From assembly GCA_009845505.1 (NCBI GenBank), contig VXZL01000134.1, forward strand, positions 1 through 11,845: a stretch of 11,845 bases of DNA. The letters are read 5' to 3'. The DNA is from Candidatus Poribacteria bacterium. GTDB taxonomy: Bacteria; Poribacteria; WGA-4E; WGA-3G. Positions 7,621-11,845 of the stretch are shown piece by piece (the stretch's first letter is position 1; the number at the start of each line of letters is the position of its first letter). Below the pieces are notes generated by a model. The model saw only the letters and a list, made by a program, of their open reading frames with translations, made no database searches and was not told the DNA's origin. The position numbers and the translations under genes are program-made.

Positions 7621-9159
7621 ATGACTAATACAAAATCGAAAAAAACTATTGCCGATGATGCCGTTGTGCGCCGACTATACGCTCGCGGCACATGGAAACT
7701 CAAAAGCGCAGCACATTTCGGTGGCGATGAAACCGGTATAGCTGATATGTGTCTCCTGCGGGACGCGAAGGGGAACCCTTTTATTCCAGGAGCCTCCATT
7801 GCCGGTGCCGCACGAAGTTTATTAGCCCGGCAGCGTTTAGCCTGGGCACAATATTCACATAAAGATGGAACCAATAATGAACCCCCAGAACTCAAACGTT
7901 TCTTTGGTGGATCGGAAAACAGGAACACCGTAGAAGATTCTGACCCTATGAGTGCCTTAATCGTGGCAGACGCTGTATGTGTCTCCAAGGAAGCGAAAAC
8001 CTTTATAAGAGACGGTGTGCGCGTAGATGCAAAGTCCGGATCTGCCGCTGAAGGTGCAAAATTTGATGTAGAAGTGCTTGAACAAGGGACAGAGTTTCTT
8101 TTAAATTTCCAATGTATCATACGGAAAGATGACGACAACGTTGGACTGACGAACTTGTTCTTAGCGATGTTATACGGATTTAAGAAAGGCGACATCCAGC
8201 TCGGCGCACGCACGCGACGTGGATATGGCAAAGGCAAAGTAGAAGATTGGGCTATATACGATTTAAATATGAAAGAACCACAAGACGTTATTGCGTGGTT
8301 GCAGGATAAACCGTGTTCCCGGCCAAAGAGCTGCAAATTGAAACCTCGTCCCTTGCAATCCGATCGACGAAATTACTTCCGCATAGAGGCAGATTTCCAA
8401 CTACGCATCTCTCTACTTATCCGCAGTGCTTCAGGAGATCCAAAGGATCCAGACATGGTTCATCTACACTCCAATGATAAACCCGTTATCCCCGGTACCT
8501 CCTTTGCTGGTGCGTTCCGTCATCGTGCAGATTTGATAGCAACTGCCATTGGTTGGGAAAAGCATGAAGACGATGCAGATACTGTGTGTGAGATGTTCGG
8601 CCCCGTTCATAAACAAGGCGAAGAACACGACGAATCAGAAAATATAGGCTTATGGGCAAGCCGGGTAACAATTGAGGAACGTCTAGTGGAAAACGTAAAA
8701 CCACAATGGCAAGATCGGGTAGCAATTGATCGGTTTACAGGAGGCAGCCTGCAAAGTGCTCTATTCAACGAAAAACCGGTCTATCCATGCCCTATGAAAA
8801 CAACGACTGAAACCAACGTCCGACTTAGACTCACATTAGAAGAACCGGACAAAGCAGAAATTGGTTTGCTGCTGTTGACATTACGCGATTTCTGGTATGG
8901 GCACGCTGCACTCGGAGGGGAAACGAGCAATGGACGCGGCACACTCCAAGGCATTAAAGCGAAATTGATATACAAAGATACACCCGATCCATCTAATACA
9001 AAGGAATGGAAATTGGCGCACCAGGACAAACGCATGATGATTGAAAGTGATGACGGCTTCCTCCAATGCTGTGTTGATGCGGCACAGAACTATACGGATC
9101 GCCCTAAAGCATCACGACGGCCTAAGAAGAATAGTGAGGAGGAAACGGATGCCGCATAA
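7621..9159 (+). CDS. cas7: Cas7-2x, tandem Cas7 (Csm3-like) RNA-cleaving backbone subunit
   Basis: 512 residues with two Cas7 domains in a row. Domain 1 (about 20-225) has GIADMCLLRDAKGNPFIPG, with D42 at the catalytic Asp position, IPG at 55-57, and a glycine loop GARTRRGYGKGK near 196-207. Domain 2 (about 245-450) repeats the plan: DPDMVHLHSNDKPVIPG with D278 aligned to D42 (13-14 residues before the IPG proline in both), an IDRFTGG thumb-like segment, and a closing loop GGETSNGRGTL near 430-440. Each domain should cover one 6-nt segment of crRNA-target duplex and cut the target RNA, so the protein may give two of the cleavage sites. It matches the Cas7-2x subunit of III-Dv complexes. The tail is Lys/Arg and Glu rich. 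Its last 11 bases overlap csx19. Confidence 0.9.
   Translation: MTNTKSKKTIADDAVVRRLYARGTWKLKSAAHFGGDETGIADMCLLRDAKGNPFIPGASIAGAARSLLARQRLAWAQYSHKDGTNNEPPELKRFFGGSENRNTVEDSDPMSALIVADAVCVSKEAKTFIRDGVRVDAKSGSAAEGAKFDVEVLEQGTEFLLNFQCIIRKDDDNVGLTNLFLAMLYGFKKGDIQLGARTRRGYGKGKVEDWAIYDLNMKEPQDVIAWLQDKPCSRPKSCKLKPRPLQSDRRNYFRIEADFQLRISLLIRSASGDPKDPDMVHLHSNDKPVIPGTSFAGAFRHRADLIATAIGWEKHEDDADTVCEMFGPVHKQGEEHDESENIGLWASRVTIEERLVENVKPQWQDRVAIDRFTGGSLQSALFNEKPVYPCPMKTTTETNVRLRLTLEEPDKAEIGLLLLTLRDFWYGHAALGGETSNGRGTLQGIKAKLIYKDTPDPSNTKEWKLAHQDKRMMIESDDGFLQCCVDAAQNYTDRPKASRRPKKNSEEETDAA
9136..9142 (+). promoter_or_regulatory. Strong Shine-Dalgarno site that fixes the csx19 start
   Basis: GAGGAGG ends 6 bases before the ATG at 9149, inside the end of the double-Cas7 gene. 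This near-perfect site decides for 9149 over the longer in-frame ATG at 9041, which would add 36 residues encoded wholly within the upstream gene and unlike the family. Confidence 0.85.
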
Positions 9160-9724
9160 GTGTCAAATAGAACTTAAGAAAAAATGGGTATGCGATCATC
9201 TGTCCGATGTTACGAACGAAAAGACGGCATGGGTGTTATTACAGGAACCGGGATTTATCGGTTTCGGTGTAGTCGAGGCAAATGAAATTTGGTTGCCCCC
9301 TTATGAGCATAAGTCATCAAAATGGGAACCGGATTGGGAACTGGTAAGTGATCTCCGTTTATTCGGCGAGAAAGGCGAATGGCACATTTGGCGAGATTGG
9401 GATGGAAAGCATTATGCTCGTCTGCTGAAATTAGAAAGCATCGCAGAGGATCATACGCTGACAGAATTCCATGCCCTATGGGGAAGTGAGGTGGAACCAG
9501 CAAAGCCGCCTTGGGTAAAGTTGGTAGAAGAACGTGGTACTGAAATTTGGCTGCCGCTTGCACATGTGAAGAAAAAACATTTACCCCTACGTCTAAAACT
9601 CAAACAGATTATAGACTATGACCCTAAAACTCACTTAGCAGGTATCACCGATGCTGCAATTGTCGGGCTAACTCGCGAATCTAAAGAGGTAATTTTCCCA
9701 CCTTCTTCTGTTTCTTCTTCATAA
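9149..9724 (+). CDS. csx19: Csx19, type III-D CRISPR-associated protein
   Basis: 191 residues from the ATG chosen by the strong ribosome site. The pattern is that of Csx19 (TIGR03984): an early AWVLLQEPGFIGFG strand, a LVSDLRLFGEKGEWHIWRD block near residues 60-78, FHALWGSEVE near 107-116, then WVKLVEERGTEIWLPL near 123-138, and a final RLKLKQIIDYD...AAIVGL section before a poly-Ser tail. Csx19 is found only with type III-D loci, so it is the best single marker of subtype here. In the III-Dv structure it is a stoichiometric part of the complex; it has no known enzymatic motif, and none is visible here. It overlaps the double-Cas7 gene by 11 bp, so translation is probably coupled. Confidence 0.9.
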   Translation: MPHKCQIELKKKWVCDHLSDVTNEKTAWVLLQEPGFIGFGVVEANEIWLPPYEHKSSKWEPDWELVSDLRLFGEKGEWHIWRDWDGKHYARLLKLESIAEDHTLTEFHALWGSEVEPAKPPWVKLVEERGTEIWLPLAHVKKKHLPLRLKLKQIIDYDPKTHLAGITDAAIVGLTRESKEVIFPPSSVSSS

Positions 9725-9755
9725 TTTAACCCTAAGTTTTTACTAACTGATGATT

Positions 9756-9760
9756 GGAGA
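9756..9760 (+). promoter_or_regulatory. Shine-Dalgarno site supporting a GTG start
   Basis: GGAGA ends 6 bases before the GTG at 9767. The first CARF strand (RFVLSTIGTS) begins at the second codon, so a later start would cut into the domain. No in-frame ATG exists between the csx19 stop at 9722 and this GTG. It lies in a 42-bp gap with no visible terminator. Confidence 0.7.
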
Positions 9761-9766
9761 TTTAGA

Positions 9767-10906
9767 GTGCGTTTTGTTTTGTCAACTATTGGGACAAGTA
9801 TCCTAACAAATCTTATTGATAGAGGAGATCCTACCGAGGGCACTTGGTTCGGAACGCTGCGAGATTCAGCAAATCTCAAGCAGGACGAATTAACACCAGA
9901 TACAGAAAACGTGATTAATACACTTGCGGACCGAGCACTCGAACAACTTTTAGAAAACAATCCCCAGACGAATTGTCGAATTAGTGCCGAGTTGAACGGC
10001 ATTTACGGTATCTACAGCGGTCAATTGCCGAAAGATAGCCAAGACGAGCACTATCTCATCTGTACCGACACCGCACAAGGCCAACAAACGGGTGGATTGA
10101 TTAAGGATTTCCTTAAGTCACAAGGCTTTAAAGTGAACGTTTTCACTCCTTCTCGGCTTTCAACACAAGATCCAGAGTCCTTCACCGCGGGTACAAGGGA
10201 ACTCATTAAATGGCTTGAAGACAACGTGCCATGGCGACGGGACAGCAGCTATCACGTGATTTTCAATCTCGTTGGCGGTTTCAAGAGTCTGCAAGGTTAT
10301 ATGAACACCTTTGGGGCATTTTACGCCGATGAAGTCGTCTATATCTTTGAGGCACCAACTGCTGACTTAATCAAAATTCCACGTCTGCCAATACAGATTG
10401 ACACCACCATTATTGAAGAATATCTGACGGAATTTGCGTTGATGGATGCAGGTAAGTTATATCCGATTGAAGAGCTTGAAGGTATCTCAGAAACACTATT
10501 GGAATTCGTAGAGGAAAACGGTAAGACGTATACAGGGTTATCGGCGTGGGGAGAATTACTCTGGCATCGAACGAAATCAGATCTGTTATCTGAAAAACCA
10601 TTGCAATTCCCGCGGTTAGCATATCAGCAAAGTTTCATTAACGACTGTCAGAATTTAAACAATCAGCAATGGACGAAACTTCAGGAAACTTTAGCGAAAA
10701 TTGCCACTGCACTTGAAAATACGGACGGTGACATAACCCAACTTAATGACAAGGTTTCTGGACTCAATTTTGAACAATTGACAAATTTGGATGGTATTTG
10801 CACATTCCGTATAACTCAGGGCGTTCGGGTCAGTTGTGAAATTACTCATAGCGGTTTGGCACTGAGGCACTACGGTAACCACGACGATGTGTACGATAAT
10901 CCGTAA
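9767..10906 (+). CDS. cami1: CARF-RelE protein, Cami1-like cyclic-oligoadenylate-activated mRNA interferase
   Basis: 379 residues from a GTG codon. The N-terminal CARF domain (about 1-200) is of the Cas_APE2256 type: FVLSTIGTSILTNLI at the start and NLVGGFKSLQGYMNTFGAFY near 166-185, then a DEVVYIFE strand. A middle part (about 215-280) looks helical or winged-helix. The last ~95 residues resemble RelE toxins: a long helical stretch, then strands TFRITQGVRVSCEI with R348 and R354, and an end LRHYGNHDDVYDNP with R367, H372 and Y376. RelE enzymes cut mRNA in the ribosomal A site, and the CARF-RelE protein Cami1 does so after binding the second messenger. No antitoxin gene is next to it, which fits control by the CARF domain instead. 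Separated by 42 bp from csx19. The CARF call is firm; the RelE call is good but from pattern only. Confidence 0.78.
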   Translation: MRFVLSTIGTSILTNLIDRGDPTEGTWFGTLRDSANLKQDELTPDTENVINTLADRALEQLLENNPQTNCRISAELNGIYGIYSGQLPKDSQDEHYLICTDTAQGQQTGGLIKDFLKSQGFKVNVFTPSRLSTQDPESFTAGTRELIKWLEDNVPWRRDSSYHVIFNLVGGFKSLQGYMNTFGAFYADEVVYIFEAPTADLIKIPRLPIQIDTTIIEEYLTEFALMDAGKLYPIEELEGISETLLEFVEENGKTYTGLSAWGELLWHRTKSDLLSEKPLQFPRLAYQQSFINDCQNLNNQQWTKLQETLAKIATALENTDGDITQLNDKVSGLNFEQLTNLDGICTFRITQGVRVSCEITHSGLALRHYGNHDDVYDNP

Positions 10907-10963
10907 GTTTAACCGTTTCATAGAAGTCAACAGAATTTATGGTCTCATAAGAATTCATCCACA

Positions 10964-11845
10964 ATGCTCCAAAACTTCTGCTTCGCGCGCTACCGCTTCA
11001 CATACACCGTCCAAGAACCCCTGAAGATGCCACACTACAAAGGCAACGTCTTCCGCAGCCGGTTCGGATACCTCCTCCGCGACGTCACCTGCATCGGCGG
11101 TGAAGCACAGTGCCAGACACAGTGCCAGTATCCAGACCGGTGCGTCTACTCCAAATGCTTTGAAACCCCCGTACCCGAAGACAGTCCGATGCTCCGAGGG
11201 CAACCCTTCGCACCACACCCATTTATTCTTGAACCACCACACACGCAGCAATTAGACTATACCCCCGGCGATACTTTCACCTGCACATTGACCCTCATCG
11301 GCGAGGCAATCAACCTCTTACCGTGGTGCGTGTTCACCTTCCGCGAGATAGGCAAGCGACGCATCGGTATCCGTGGCAAACGTGGACAGTGCCATCTCAA
11401 CACAGTAGAAACCCTCCCCGCACTCGGGAGCCAAGACATCCGAACAATTTACACGGCAGAAACCGAATTACTTACAGACGACGGGGTGATTCTTGGGCGG
11501 GACGACGTAATACGTCGCGTGCCGAATGGGGTTGATGAGATTGAATTGGAATTTCTTACGTCCACGAGTATAAAAGTGAGCGGAAAATGGACAAGCCACC
11601 TGACGTTTGAACACCTCATCCGCAACCTGCTCCGTCGTATCCGATTCCTGAGTTTTTTTCATTGTGGCGAGGATTTGGAGGTAGATGCGCGGACGATAAT
11701 TGAGGCTGCCAAGACTGTAACGCATGTATCCGATTTCCATTGGATTCGGGCGGATCGCTATTCCTACCGCGCCGAGAAATCCGTTCCGATGGGTGGGTTT
11801 ATCGGTAAGATTCGCTTTACCGGTGCGTTGGAGCCGTTCCTACCC
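10964..11845 (+). CDS. cas6: Cas6, CRISPR precursor-RNA endoribonuclease, 3' partial
   Basis: The frame is open from the ATG at 10964 to the last base, giving 294 residues with no stop. It reads as Cas6 of the PF10040 type. HYKGNVFRSRFGYLLRD near residues 24-40 matches the family 'kG..fRg.fGy.Lr' entry. It is followed by a cysteine cluster (C43, C50, C54, C60, C65), then a PHPFILEPP block and a LTLIGEAINLLPWCVFTFRE strand-helix. RYSYRAEKSVPMGGFIGKIR and LEPFLP at the end are the usual C-terminal region; roughly 30 residues, including the expected last glycine loop, should lie beyond the window. It should cut the repeat RNA to give crRNA with a 5' tag. No clear ribosome site precedes the ATG. 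The gap from the CARF-RelE gene is 57 bp with no terminator. The 5' half is clearly more GC-rich than its neighbours. Confidence 0.88.
   Translation, partial: MLQNFCFARYRFTYTVQEPLKMPHYKGNVFRSRFGYLLRDVTCIGGEAQCQTQCQYPDRCVYSKCFETPVPEDSPMLRGQPFAPHPFILEPPHTQQLDYTPGDTFTCTLTLIGEAINLLPWCVFTFREIGKRRIGIRGKRGQCHLNTVETLPALGSQDIRTIYTAETELLTDDGVILGRDDVIRRVPNGVDEIELEFLTSTSIKVSGKWTSHLTFEHLIRNLLRRIRFLSFFHCGEDLEVDARTIIEAAKTVTHVSDFHWIRADRYSYRAEKSVPMGGFIGKIRFTGALEPFLP

Noticed and set aside
7575..8336. A 253-codon open frame on the - strand opposite the double-Cas7 gene
   Set aside because: It lies wholly opposite the well-supported Cas7 domain 1, has a composition rich in Ser, Pro and Arg, no recognisable motif, and no reason for a gene there. 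It is a shadow of the real frame.
9041..9148. A longer start for csx19, adding 36 residues
   Set aside because: The extension lies inside the upstream gene, reads as a basic, low-similarity stretch, and lacks a ribosome site, while GAGGAGG stands 6 bases before the ATG at 9149.
10907..10963. Terminator or promoter between the CARF-RelE gene and cas6
   Set aside because: I find no stem-loop with a T run and no convincing -35/-10 pair in these 57 bases, so I leave it as plain spacer although a weak promoter cannot be excluded.
10955..11251. A 98-codon - strand frame, and + strand frame 11323-11535, in the last kilobase
   Set aside because: Both overlap the cas6 frame, which runs from 10964 to the window end with clear Cas6 motifs; they are shadows.
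11651..11660. Run of T in cas6 as a possible frameshift or slippery site
   Set aside because: The cas6 frame reads sensibly on both sides of the run and ends in a typical Cas6 C-terminal region, so no shift is needed.

Overview
The window is almost wall-to-wall + strand coding sequence. It holds most of one type III CRISPR-Cas effector operon. The gene set (HD-less Cas10, a Csx10-containing fusion, a double-Cas7 protein, Csx19 and a TIGR03986-type RAMP protein) points to type III-D. More precisely it resembles the fused-subunit variant known from Synechocystis as III-Dv, whose complex is built from Cas10, Cas7-Cas5-Cas11, Cas7-2x, Cas7-insertion and Csx19. The subtype is inferred from remembered family signatures, not from a search. 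The host is a bacterium: there are Shine-Dalgarno sites, ATGA stop-start coupling and one GTG start. GC is moderate, about 43-47% in most of the window. I cannot name the phylum; uncultivated bacterial lineages and cyanobacteria-like donors are both possible.

Layout: (1) 1-2415, 5'-truncated gene joining an RNA recognition motif (RRM) to a Cas7-like RAMP protein with a large insertion (TIGR03986-like). (2) 2460-3572, Card1/Can2-like CARF nuclease whose E-x-K catalytic motif appears lost. (3) 3594-5204, Cas10 with intact GGDD and no HD domain. (4) 5201-7600, Cas7-Cas5(Csx10)-Cas11-like fusion. (5) 7621-9159, tandem Cas7 protein. (6) 9149-9724, Csx19. (7) 9767-10906, CARF protein with a C-terminal RelE-like domain (Cami1-like). 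(8) 10964 to the window end, 3'-truncated Cas6. Gaps are 20-57 bp or overlaps, so genes 1-7 look like one transcription unit, with cas6 probably in it. No gap exceeds 60 bp.

Inferred working: Cas6 cuts the precursor crRNA. Genes 1, 3, 4, 5 and 6 supply the crRNA-guided complex, with three clear Cas7 catalytic-Asp sites for target RNA cleavage. Cas10, through GGDD, makes cyclic oligoadenylate. The two CARF proteins sense it, and the RelE-like one probably stops translation by mRNA cleavage. Without an HD domain on Cas10, and with the Card1-like nuclease centre altered, the defence seems to rest on RNA cleavage plus the CARF-RelE arm. No CRISPR array and no cas1/cas2 are visible in the window; either could lie outside it. 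The least expected features are the RRM fused to a Cas7 subunit and the altered active site of the Card1-like protein.
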